Position numbers and translations under genes: made by a program. The notes beneath the pieces are model-generated. The model did not search any database. It was not told the origin of the DNA and was given only the letters and a program-made list of their open reading frames with translations. From NCBI GenBank assembly GCA_029379225.1, contig JAQYWR010000031.1:1-64000 (forward strand): a stretch of DNA of 64,000 bases, written 5' to 3'. Below are positions 50,330 to 58,364 of the stretch, one piece after another (the stretch's first letter is position 1; every line of letters begins with the position of its first letter). The DNA is from Nostoc sp. S4 (GTDB taxonomy: Bacteria; Cyanobacteriota; Cyanobacteriia; Cyanobacteriales; Nostocaceae).

Positions 50330-52609
50330 ATGAAGATTCCCCAAATTAAACCTCATTTTCGGGTTGAGATAGTTGAACCGAAAAACGTCTATTTACTCAG
50401 CGAATATGCGACCTACGCACTGACGGGTGGCCTCTATTGCCAGATTCTTCCGCTTCTGAATGGTCAGCACACACTAGAAGAGATTATCCAGAAGCTAGAT
50501 GGGCAAGTTGCACCAGACCACATCCACTACGTTCTCGATCGCCTGTATGAAAAAGGCTACCTCACTGATGCCGCTCACAGTCTCACTCCCCAAGCTACCG
50601 CATTTTGGAGTTTGCTAGGTGTAGACCCCCAAGTAGTGAGCGATTGCCTACCCCACACCCAAGTTTTTGTGACAACGGTTGGTGGCGTTGATGCTCAACC
50701 TTTAATTGAGGCGTTGCAGGCAATTCAGATTCCCGTGCAGCCAGGGCAGCCAGACGAGCTAGCATCCGGGGTGAATTCCTTGTGGGTAGTTCTCACTGAT
50801 GACTATCAACAGCCACAACTGAGCTACATCAATAAAACAGCCCTGCAAACTCAGCAACCCTGGCTACTCGTTAAGCCAATCGGCGGGATACTGTGGTTCG
50901 GTTCTATCTTTACTCCGGAAGAAACAGGCTGCTGGGAATGTTTAGCCCATCGGTTGCAGGGGAATCGGGAAGTGGAAACTTCAATCTTGCAACAGCAACA
51001 GAAGCAGGGGAGGGAATGTTTACCTACTGCTTTTGCTGCGTTGCCTTCGACAGTGCAAGCAGCGATCGCACTTACGACTACCGAAGTTGCTAAATGGCTG
51101 GTGAAGCAGGTTGTCCCAGAATCGAAAATTCCGACCTTAGTCGGGAAACTGATTACCCTCGATCAGACGAACTTTACCCTAAAAACGCACTCGCTGACTC
51201 AGCGCCCTCAATGTCCTGCTTGTGGCAATCCTGATTTAGTTAGTCAACAGGTTAACAGTGCGATCGCACTTACCAGCCGCAAAAAGCTGTTTACCCAAGA
51301 TGGCGGACATCGCGCCTTTACCCCAGAGCAAATTCTGCAACGCTATGAGCATTTAATCAGCCCGATTACCGGAGTTGTCAGCGCCCTCGTGCGCGTGTCC
51401 GACCCCAATAACCCCCTCATCCACACCTACAGCGCTACCCACGCCTTGGGTTCCTCCTCAAACCTCAACCGTTTGCGAAAATCACTCAGGCACAAGAGCG
51501 GCGGTAAGGGCAAAAGCGATCGCCAATCCCAAGCAAGCGGTTTTTGTGAGGCAATAGAACGCTATTCTGGCATCTACCAAGGGGATGAACCGCGGATCAC
51601 TTCTCAGTTTGCTGAGTTGGGCAATGCCATTCATCCGGCTGAGTGTTTGCTGTATAGTGATACTCAATATCAAAACCGGGAGGAGTTGAATCAAAAGGCG
51701 ATCGTAGAACATGATTGGATTCCGCAACGCTTTGATCGGACTCAAGCTGTTGACTGGACTCCTGTTTGGTCAATGACCGAGCAAACGCACAAATACCTGC
51801 CCACCGCCTTTTGCTATTACAACTACCGACTGCCCAAAACCCATCGCTTTTGTTGTGCCGATTCCAACGGCAACGCCGCTGGAGGAACGCTAGAAGATGC
51901 GATTCTGCAAGGATTTTTAGAACTGGTGGAGCGCGATAGCGTCGCCATCTGGTGGTATAATCGTCTGTCGCGCCCAACTGTAGACCTAGCCAGCTTCAAC
52001 GATTCGTATCTCTTAGAGTTGCAAGATTGGTATCGCAGCCAGCAACGAGAACTTTGGGTACTCGATTTAACTACTGACTTAAACATTCCCACCTTTGTCG
52101 CCCTGTCTCGTAATATAGGTGGCAATGAAGAACGAATTATTGCCGGATATGGGGCGCATTTCGACCCAAAAATTGCGATTTCACGAGCCGTCACCGAGGT
52201 AAATCAAATCGGTTTTGGTGTAGATCGGCTAGATTATTCCAGCGACTCAGACTCAGCCTTGAACTACTGGTTTACCCAGGCAACTTTAGCTAATCAGCCT
52301 TATCTGGCTCCTTGTACACAAACACTGCCCAAACAATATGCCGATTACCCGCAGCAGTGGAGCGATGATATTGGGCAAGATGTATTAACTTGTGTCGAAG
52401 TCGCCAGACGTGCTGGGTTGGAGATGCTGGTGCTAAATCAAACCCGCCCCGATATTGGCTTACCCGTCGTCAAAGTGATTGTACCCGGTTTACGTCACTT
52501 TTGGTCACGATTTGGGGCGGGACGGTTGTACAATGTACCCACAAAGCTGGGGTGGCGCTCTGCTCCATTAACTGAAGACCAGATGAACCCGATGCCAATG
52601 GTGTTTTGA
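50330..52609 (+). CDS. YcaO cyclodehydratase (PatD/TruD-type heterocyclase)
   Basis: A 759-residue fused E1-like/YcaO enzyme. The N-terminal leader-binding part (about 1-80) has FRVEIVEPKNVYLLSEYATY. An E1-like middle domain (about 100-315) carries two CxxC pairs, CWEC (about residue 201) and CPAC (about 296), fitting a structural zinc. The YcaO domain (about 330-759) has SGFCEAIERYSG, DAILQGFLELVERDSVAIWW and AVTEVNQIGF, the ATP/Mg-binding Glu-rich blocks. It converts Cys (or Ser/Thr) of the core into azolines using ATP, guided by the LAELSE element. Two bases separate it from the oxidase gene. Confidence 0.93.
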   Translation: MKIPQIKPHFRVEIVEPKNVYLLSEYATYALTGGLYCQILPLLNGQHTLEEIIQKLDGQVAPDHIHYVLDRLYEKGYLTDAAHSLTPQATAFWSLLGVDPQVVSDCLPHTQVFVTTVGGVDAQPLIEALQAIQIPVQPGQPDELASGVNSLWVVLTDDYQQPQLSYINKTALQTQQPWLLVKPIGGILWFGSIFTPEETGCWECLAHRLQGNREVETSILQQQQKQGRECLPTAFAALPSTVQAAIALTTTEVAKWLVKQVVPESKIPTLVGKLITLDQTNFTLKTHSLTQRPQCPACGNPDLVSQQVNSAIALTSRKKLFTQDGGHRAFTPEQILQRYEHLISPITGVVSALVRVSDPNNPLIHTYSATHALGSSSNLNRLRKSLRHKSGGKGKSDRQSQASGFCEAIERYSGIYQGDEPRITSQFAELGNAIHPAECLLYSDTQYQNREELNQKAIVEHDWIPQRFDRTQAVDWTPVWSMTEQTHKYLPTAFCYYNYRLPKTHRFCCADSNGNAAGGTLEDAILQGFLELVERDSVAIWWYNRLSRPTVDLASFNDSYLLELQDWYRSQQRELWVLDLTTDLNIPTFVALSRNIGGNEERIIAGYGAHFDPKIAISRAVTEVNQIGFGVDRLDYSSDSDSALNYWFTQATLANQPYLAPCTQTLPKQYADYPQQWSDDIGQDVLTCVEVARRAGLEMLVLNQTRPDIGLPVVKVIVPGLRHFWSRFGAGRLYNVPTKLGWRSAPLTEDQMNPMPMVF

Positions 52610-52610
52610 A

Positions 52611-54017
52611 ATGTCTGAATCCTTCACCCTGTCTTTCCGGCCCGACATCTCCCTGACCCTAGAAGGCGATCGGTTAACGCTCCAATCCACGTCCGAAAGT
52701 CTCACCTTGGAGCATCCCAAGCCCGGTTTGCGATCGGCACTAGAACAGCTGTTGCATTCTGCCTTGACGATCGCTCAGTTAACTGCCTTGGTTGTAGAAG
52801 CTGATGGAGTCGAAGCCGGCTTAGACTTTGAGGCCGATCTGCAAAAGCTGATTTACCTCGGCTGGATAAGTCATTCTGTTTTACCGCTAGCAACCGCCGT
52901 CCCGATCGCTGAAAATTATCAATTAATAACTCCTGTTTTTGATTGGCAACAGCCTCTAACTCTGTCTCGCTTTGCCTTTCTGCATCAGGACAATCAACAG
53001 TTTGTCTTAGAATCTCCCTTATCCAAAGCAAAAATTATTCTCCTAGATTGGCGCTCTAGCGCCTTGATTGCGAAACTAGTTCAATTCAATTCGCCATTTA
53101 CATTAGAAAATTTGGTGGAAACTCTGATTGATGCAGAGATAGGGCAATCGTTCCTGAAGTTGCTAATTGCAACCCAGATGATCCCCCTAGAACCAGAAAC
53201 TAAAGCATTAGCTCAATGGGAATTTCATAATCTTCTATTTCATCGGCAAACTCGTTCAGAGCGATTAGACGATCTGCAAAAATCGAAACTTCCCCGCTTT
53301 GAGGATCGCGAGCAATTGGGAGTTGTGAAACCACCCATGAGCAATCGAGTGATTCCCTTAGAGAAACCGGCTCTAGCAATTTTAGCCCAAACAGATTGTT
53401 CGTTGACGCAGGCGATTGAGGCCAGGCAATCGATTCGAGAATATGATGACCTACCGATAACCCTTAACCAGTTGGCAGAGTTTCTCTATCGTTGTGCAAG
53501 AGTGAAAGAGGTTTACAACCTTGAGGACAATCCTCTGAACATGGGAGAATTTACTAAACGTCCCTATCCTTGCGGGGGTGGGTTATATGAACTGGAGATT
53601 TATCCAGTCATCAATCGCTGTCAGGGATTAAATTCTGGATTATATCACTATCAACCGTTGTCTCACACGTTGCACCTGATTGCAGACAAGCACGAGGTTG
53701 AAGTTTTAATTTACGATGCTTGGAAAGCAACTGGACAACAAGATATCCCTCAAGTGCTTTTCATTGTCACAGCGCGATTTGGGCGATTGTTCTGGAAGTA
53801 TCATGCCATTGGTTATGGTTTGATTTTGAAACATATCGGCGTGCTGTATCAAACCTTCTATCTGGTTGCGACTGCGATGAAATTAGCTCCGAGTGCGATC
53901 GGTGCGGGTAATTCCGAACAGTTCGGTCTCATCGCCAACCTCAACGAGTACGAAGAGGCTTCTGTAGGAGAGTTTAGTCTCGGTTCGCTCAAGCAAACAA
54001 ACGACAATCCCTCCTAG
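52611..54017 (+). CDS. SagB/ThcOx-type FMN azoline oxidase
   Basis: A 468-residue protein. The N-terminal part (about 1-230) contains wing-like helical segments with no clear motif. The C-terminal nitroreductase-like part (about 260-468) has IEARQSIREYDDLPITLNQL, then RPYPCGGGLYELEIYPVIN, GLYHYQP, and HIGVLYQTFYLVATAMKLAP, GNSEQFGL: the FMN-binding scaffold of McbC/SagB dehydrogenases. It would oxidise thiazolines to thiazoles. In PatG-type pathways this domain is fused to the macrocyclase; here it is a separate protein two bases after the heterocyclase. Confidence 0.92.
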   Translation: MSESFTLSFRPDISLTLEGDRLTLQSTSESLTLEHPKPGLRSALEQLLHSALTIAQLTALVVEADGVEAGLDFEADLQKLIYLGWISHSVLPLATAVPIAENYQLITPVFDWQQPLTLSRFAFLHQDNQQFVLESPLSKAKIILLDWRSSALIAKLVQFNSPFTLENLVETLIDAEIGQSFLKLLIATQMIPLEPETKALAQWEFHNLLFHRQTRSERLDDLQKSKLPRFEDREQLGVVKPPMSNRVIPLEKPALAILAQTDCSLTQAIEARQSIREYDDLPITLNQLAEFLYRCARVKEVYNLEDNPLNMGEFTKRPYPCGGGLYELEIYPVINRCQGLNSGLYHYQPLSHTLHLIADKHEVEVLIYDAWKATGQQDIPQVLFIVTARFGRLFWKYHAIGYGLILKHIGVLYQTFYLVATAMKLAPSAIGAGNSEQFGLIANLNEYEEASVGEFSLGSLKQTNDNPS

Positions 54018-54069
54018 AAGTTTCAGCGATTGAGCCATTTTATAACATTTTATTTAATCGATTACTTCT

Positions 54070-56496
54070 ATGCCTGACCTTAATACTATTCCTGGTTTTG
54101 CTGCCTTGCAAGCTCTTACCCTGGGTGATTCTCGCATCAAAATTGCCGTCCTTGATGGCCCTGCGGATCTGGATCGCGCTTGCTTTCGCGGTGCTAATAT
54201 CAGTCGCATTAAACCCTACTGGCAAAGTGACATAGAGCCAATCGATCCAATCCACATCCAACAGGAACTCAAAATTAAGGCTTTGCAGGATCGCAAGAAA
54301 GCCCTCAAGAAAGCCAAGAAAGAGCAGTTAAGTCAAAATACAGATCCGGCTATATCATCCGATGACAACGTTGAATCGATCGCTCAACCCACGACTGAGG
54401 TTACAGCGTTGAATAATGGGCAATGGCACAGCAAAGCTACTACTGTCTTCAATGCACTGTTAGAAAGCACAGATACACCACTACTAGAACAATTTCGCCA
54501 GTTAACTGCCTCCAAGCCGCAAAAAATATTGAAACCAGAAATTTCCTCAAATACTAACTATACCGCCGCAATTGAAGCATTAGAGGCAGAGATTAAAGCG
54601 CTAGAAGACACAATTCCCGAACCAGTGCGAGAGCGTCTGACTGGTGTCTTTCATGCCACAGGCATCTTTGGCACGATGTTTGGGCAACCCGGTTCACCCG
54701 TTGAGGGAGTGGCTCCCTACTGCACCGCGATTAATATCCCCTTATTTGAAACCGCAACTGCCGATGAAGCACTCTCTCCGCTCAACCTAGCTCACGCATT
54801 TAACCTCGCATTTAAACTGGGCGTAAACATTATCCACTGTGCTGCCTGTCATCCTACCGAAACCGGATTTGCCCACGAAATGATTCAGAAAGCGGTAAAA
54901 CAGTGCCAAGACAATAATATTTTAATTGTGGCTCCCAGTGGCAACAACAAAGGCGAATGCTTTTGTGTCCCTGCAATTCTACCCAATGTTTTAGCAGTGG
55001 GGATGATGAAAGACGATGGACAACCTGCAAACTACAGTAATTGGGGTGGACAGTACCAGAAACAGGGCATCCTCGCACCCGGCGAAAATATCCCAGCAGC
55101 GCAACCCGGCACTGATGAACCCGCTCGTCAAGAAGGCACCAGTTTATCTGCTCCTTTAATGACAGGTATCTCTGCTCTCTTGATGAGTGTACAATTGCAA
55201 CGCGGCGAACAACCCAATGCTGAAGCGGTGCGAACTGCTTTGCTCAATAGTGCCATTTCCTGCGATCCTCAAGAAGTTGAAGAACCGGAACGCTGTTTAG
55301 TCGGTAAATTAAATATTCCAGGGGCTTATCAGTTACTAACTGGGCAACCTTTACCTGGCATTCAAGCGATCGCTGCTGTCCATCCACAAATCATTTTACC
55401 ACCCACCAACAACTCTTTGCCAGATAGTTCCGAATCTGCGGTGACATTTTCTCAACCCAAGAGCGAGATTTCCAGTTCTGCACCCACTCAAGTGATTACC
55501 GCTTCAGCCACAGTTGCAGACATTCCCCCCTCCATTATTACTCCCAAAAGCGAAATTAACAGTTCTGCACCCACTCAAGTGATTACCGCCTCAGCCACAG
55601 TTGCAGACATTCCCCTTGCTTCCCTTTCCCCGTCCACCATTACTCCCAGTGCCGTCTCCAACAAAGTCTATGCCCTTGGCACATTAGGCTACGATTTCGG
55701 CACCGAAGCCCGCCGCGACACCTTTAAACAACGGATGCCTGCGGTCAGCATCGATGGGGTATTAATTCCCGCTAATCCCTACGATGCCCGCCAAATGGTT
55801 AATCACTTGGAGTTAAGCCCCACTGAAGGTAAATCTCTCATTTGGACGTTGAATCAGGAACTCACCCCCATTTACGCCCTAGAACCCCAAAAGGCTTATG
55901 CTAGTGAAATCTATGCTGTTTTTGCGATGATGTTAGCTGGGCAGATTCAACCTGAATCCAGCGATGATTATATCGAGCGAGTCAGCATTCCTGGTAATCT
56001 TACCGATCGCACAGTCGAACTCTTTTCTGGGCAGGTTGTTCCTGTGCTTACATTGCCAAACGTTCGAGGGATGTACGGTTGGCAAGTCAACTCCCTTGTG
56101 GAAGTAGCCGTTGCCACCGCCAGCAGTGAAACAAGCGAATCTGATAACGTGAGAATGCGGCGTTCCCTCAAGAGTTTCCTGCATCGCATTTACTACGACC
56201 TTCGCAACTTAGGACAGCTAGACCGCGATCGCGCCCTCAATTTTGCCGCCACCAACGCTTTTCAAGCCGCTTCTACCTTTGAGTCAGCGATTGTTAGCGG
56301 TATGGAATTAGAGAGCATCGAAGTTGAAAAAAGCCCCTTCTGTCGCCTGAATAGCAATTGCTGGGATGTGAAGCTGAGGTTTTTCGACTCAGAGAACAGC
56401 AGTCGCGCTAAAAAAATATATCGATTCACCATCGACGTTGCCAATATTATGCCAGTTACGCTGGGTCAAGTGCGATCGTGGTCAGTGCCACGTTAG
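54070..56496 (+). CDS. PatG-type subtilisin-like protein lacking the catalytic His
   Basis: An 808-residue S8-family protein. Asp is in IAVLDGPADLDRACF (about residue 29), followed by a long inserted helical/charged region (about 50-185). In the protein at 42.1 kb the next motif is LHGTHVASIIFGQ; here it is FHATGIFGTMFGQ, so the catalytic His is Gly (codon GGC). Ser is kept in EGTSLSAPLMTG (about 358). A Ser/Thr-rich linker with an 87-bp duplication leads to the PatG-type C-terminal domain (about 535-808). PatG macrocyclases have an insert between Asp and His, so the lineage may be PatG; activity as a protease is doubtful. Confidence 0.88.
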   Translation: MPDLNTIPGFAALQALTLGDSRIKIAVLDGPADLDRACFRGANISRIKPYWQSDIEPIDPIHIQQELKIKALQDRKKALKKAKKEQLSQNTDPAISSDDNVESIAQPTTEVTALNNGQWHSKATTVFNALLESTDTPLLEQFRQLTASKPQKILKPEISSNTNYTAAIEALEAEIKALEDTIPEPVRERLTGVFHATGIFGTMFGQPGSPVEGVAPYCTAINIPLFETATADEALSPLNLAHAFNLAFKLGVNIIHCAACHPTETGFAHEMIQKAVKQCQDNNILIVAPSGNNKGECFCVPAILPNVLAVGMMKDDGQPANYSNWGGQYQKQGILAPGENIPAAQPGTDEPARQEGTSLSAPLMTGISALLMSVQLQRGEQPNAEAVRTALLNSAISCDPQEVEEPERCLVGKLNIPGAYQLLTGQPLPGIQAIAAVHPQIILPPTNNSLPDSSESAVTFSQPKSEISSSAPTQVITASATVADIPPSIITPKSEINSSAPTQVITASATVADIPLASLSPSTITPSAVSNKVYALGTLGYDFGTEARRDTFKQRMPAVSIDGVLIPANPYDARQMVNHLELSPTEGKSLIWTLNQELTPIYALEPQKAYASEIYAVFAMMLAGQIQPESSDDYIERVSIPGNLTDRTVELFSGQVVPVLTLPNVRGMYGWQVNSLVEVAVATASSETSESDNVRMRRSLKSFLHRIYYDLRNLGQLDRDRALNFAATNAFQAASTFESAIVSGMELESIEVEKSPFCRLNSNCWDVKLRFFDSENSSRAKKIYRFTIDVANIMPVTLGQVRSWSVPR
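55456..55629 (+). repeat. 87-bp tandem duplication in the second protease-like gene
   Basis: Two nearly identical 87-bp units encode PKSEISSSAPTQVITASATV ADIP and PKSEINSSAPTQVITASATV ADIP in the linker, in frame. Confidence 0.9.
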
Positions 56497-56513
56497 CTCG
56501 ACTTTACCCTTTC

Positions 56514-56664
56514 ATATCATGTCCGCCTAATTAGTATATAATTCCCGCATCTGTGCAAAAACCAGAAAACTGTTTCTCCCCCTGCAAGAACTGCTCCCGG
56601 TTACTGAGCGCAGTCGAAGTATGCTCCCTTGCAGTCTTAATGATAAGTCTTTCACCGGACACGA
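56514..56664. mobile_element. MITE-like element downstream of the cluster
   Basis: ATATCATGTCCG (56514-56525) faces CGGACACGATAT (56653-56664), a 12-base inverted repeat with one mismatch, about 150 bases apart. The interior is short-repeat DNA (ACTGAGCGCAGTCGAAGTA). The right end resembles 25633-25668 and, in reverse, 31546-31562. Confidence 0.55.
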
Positions 56665-57040
56665 TATTACTCCCACAATCTGCTGAAACTTAAAAACACA
56701 TCAGTTCTACTAAGTCACAAAGAAGAAGCGATCGCACCACATGATAGCTGATGCGAGCGCTTGCAAAATGTAGATTAAAGTGCGATTTTTACTACATTAC
56801 TTCTGTTATAAACTACCTATGCAGGTACCATTTCCTTTTGAAATCTCATCCAATGACGATATTGAGCGATCGCACTGATAAAATCATCAGCAACAGACTT
56901 CAAGTCAGATTCACTAGGGTGTGGTCAAAAGTAGTTGGTGGATGAGCGATCGCGATGGTCGTAAAGCTATGTTTTGATAATTATTCTCATTGGCAGGTGA
57001 TCAGCCAATCAACACTCAAGGGTGAAAAAGTCTCAAGAAT
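56665..57040. other. gene-poor stretch
   Basis: Several HIP1-type GCGATCGC/GAGCGATCGC sites and one short frame (56751-56945) without recognisable product. No gene supported. Confidence 0.5.
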
Positions 57041-57086
57041 ATGGCAGTGTCTTGAACAGAGATTAAATATATTACGACACTGCCAT
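57041..57086. promoter_or_regulatory. 11-bp inverted repeat overlapping a start codon
   Basis: ATGGCAGTGTC (57041-57051) and GACACTGCCAT (57076-57086) are exact inverted repeats around 24 AT-rich bases. The second arm overlaps the ATG of the small broken gene at 57085. It could be an operator or hairpin hiding the start. Confidence 0.55.
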
Positions 57087-57299
57087 GAATCAAGATTACA
57101 CTGATATTATCCAACGCTTAAGCCAAATACTGTGCCAAGCGATCGCACCGATCTGACCTTTGAATTTTTGTATTTAGATGACACGCGACCATACGACATA
57201 ACAGGAATCCCACCTATTGGTAGAAAGATTGCAGATATTCCGTACGATCGCATTCTAAGTGAGCCAGACGATTTTCGTGGGAGTTTTGACCACCCCTAA
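57085..57299 (+). pseudogene. frameshifted small gene, unknown family
   Basis: ATG 57085 opens MNQDYTDIIQRL. One base is missing at TTAAG (about 57121): adding an A gives a continuous frame KPNTVPSDRTDLTFEFLYLD, then DTRPYDITGIPPIGRKIADI and PYDRILSEPDDFRGSFDHP and a TAA at 57297-57299 (70 residues). As sequenced, the frame stops after 23 codons. The restored product looks like a coherent, acidic small protein. It is either a recent pseudogene or a sequencing slip. Confidence 0.55.
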
Positions 57300-57857
57300 C
57301 TCACCTTTTCTAGGAAGAAATAATAAAAAACTCTTAAAAGCATTCCTTGACAAGGTGGGTTGAGGGGATCAACTCCTCTATCTGCCTACACACTCCTTCA
57401 AAATCACTCATCATAATTATCTGCGGCTAATCACTTGTGATTAAAATCTCTGTTCGTCCCCGTGTAAGAGCGTCAGCTAAATGATAACTCTTTAAACGGA
57501 CATGATATTAATTAAAGAAGATGTCTATAGTTCAACTAGATTATCAACATCATAACTGAAATTGCGATCGCCTTTTTGCAGCACTAGTTAAGGCGAATAT
57601 TAAAGATTCTGCTGGTTACAAGCTCTATTTGGGTTTGGTATGCAATCAGCGCCACTGCGAACTCTGTACCCAAACCAGAGAGTGAGGCGATCGTATCAAG
57701 ATTACATAATTCAAGGTCAATTAGAGAGATTCTGAGACTTAGTGAAATAGAGCATCCCAGTACTAGCATTCAACAATTACTAGTACCGCTGCCTTGGAAG
57801 TCAAAAGTTAAAAGTCACGCATTCAAAACCCTATAAATAAATGTAGGAGCTTATATA
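57300..57857. other. gene-poor stretch
   Basis: No supported gene. A minus-strand frame of 61 codons at 57584-57769 has no recognisable features. TTAAACGGACATGATATTA at about 57491 resembles the MITE ends at 56653. Confidence 0.45.
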
Positions 57858-57960
57858 GCAGGAGGCAGGGGGCAGAGGGCAGGAGGCAGGAGGTAAAAAC
57901 CTTACTATTAGTGAGATTTATCGTTTCAAAATGTCCTAAAGGGTGTGACTACGGCTATAG
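57858..57960. repeat. GGCAGGAGG short repeats and 27-bp dispersed repeat, copy 2
   Basis: Purine heptamer run GCAGGAGGCAGGGGGCAGAG and following (57859-57895), then TCCTAAAGGGTGTGACTACG + GCTATAG (57934-57960), the exact inverse of 6940-6966. Confidence 0.85.
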
Positions 57961-58003
57961 TAATGAATTAGTATTTCTTGTACTACGTGTCTCTCCATAC
58001 ATA

Positions 58004-58135
58004 TATAGGACTCCTATTTGATTTTTGAACAAAACTCATCAGTACACTTAATCTTCTAGAATCCTATTGCCTATTGCAAGAGTACCTTTTGCCTACCTAC
58101 ACAAATAATTTCAGTAATCAAACCGGATTCCTATA
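58004..58135 (-). mobile_element. MITE-like element, copy 2
   Basis: 132 bases beginning TATAGGACTCCTATTTGATT and ending AATCAAACCGGATTCCTATA, terminal inverted repeats of about 20 bases. Reverse-complement relative of 15551-15666; shared interior includes CCTACACAAATAATTT and TTTTTGAA-AAAACTCA. A further partial end (ATCAAATTGGATTGCTATATA) is at about 58252-58272. Confidence 0.75.
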
Positions 58136-58364
58136 TTTATTTTCCATAAATATAGCGCTTTCGTCAGAGCAGCGGTTTTTGCCGTAGACGCTTCTGAACT
58201 TTGTAACACAGGGGCTTGTACCTTTTTCTTTCTAGTCAAATTTTTTTAAAAATCAAATTGGATTGCTATATATAAAAATATTTAATGCGAAGTGTATAGA
58301 GTAGCACTTCGCATTCCAAAATTTTTCTATTTTCTCTGCTTAGAGTGACGAGTATTAATCACAA

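Noticed and set aside
57584..57769. 61-codon minus-strand frame
   Set aside because: No ribosome site, no family, and composition not distinct from surrounding non-coding DNA.
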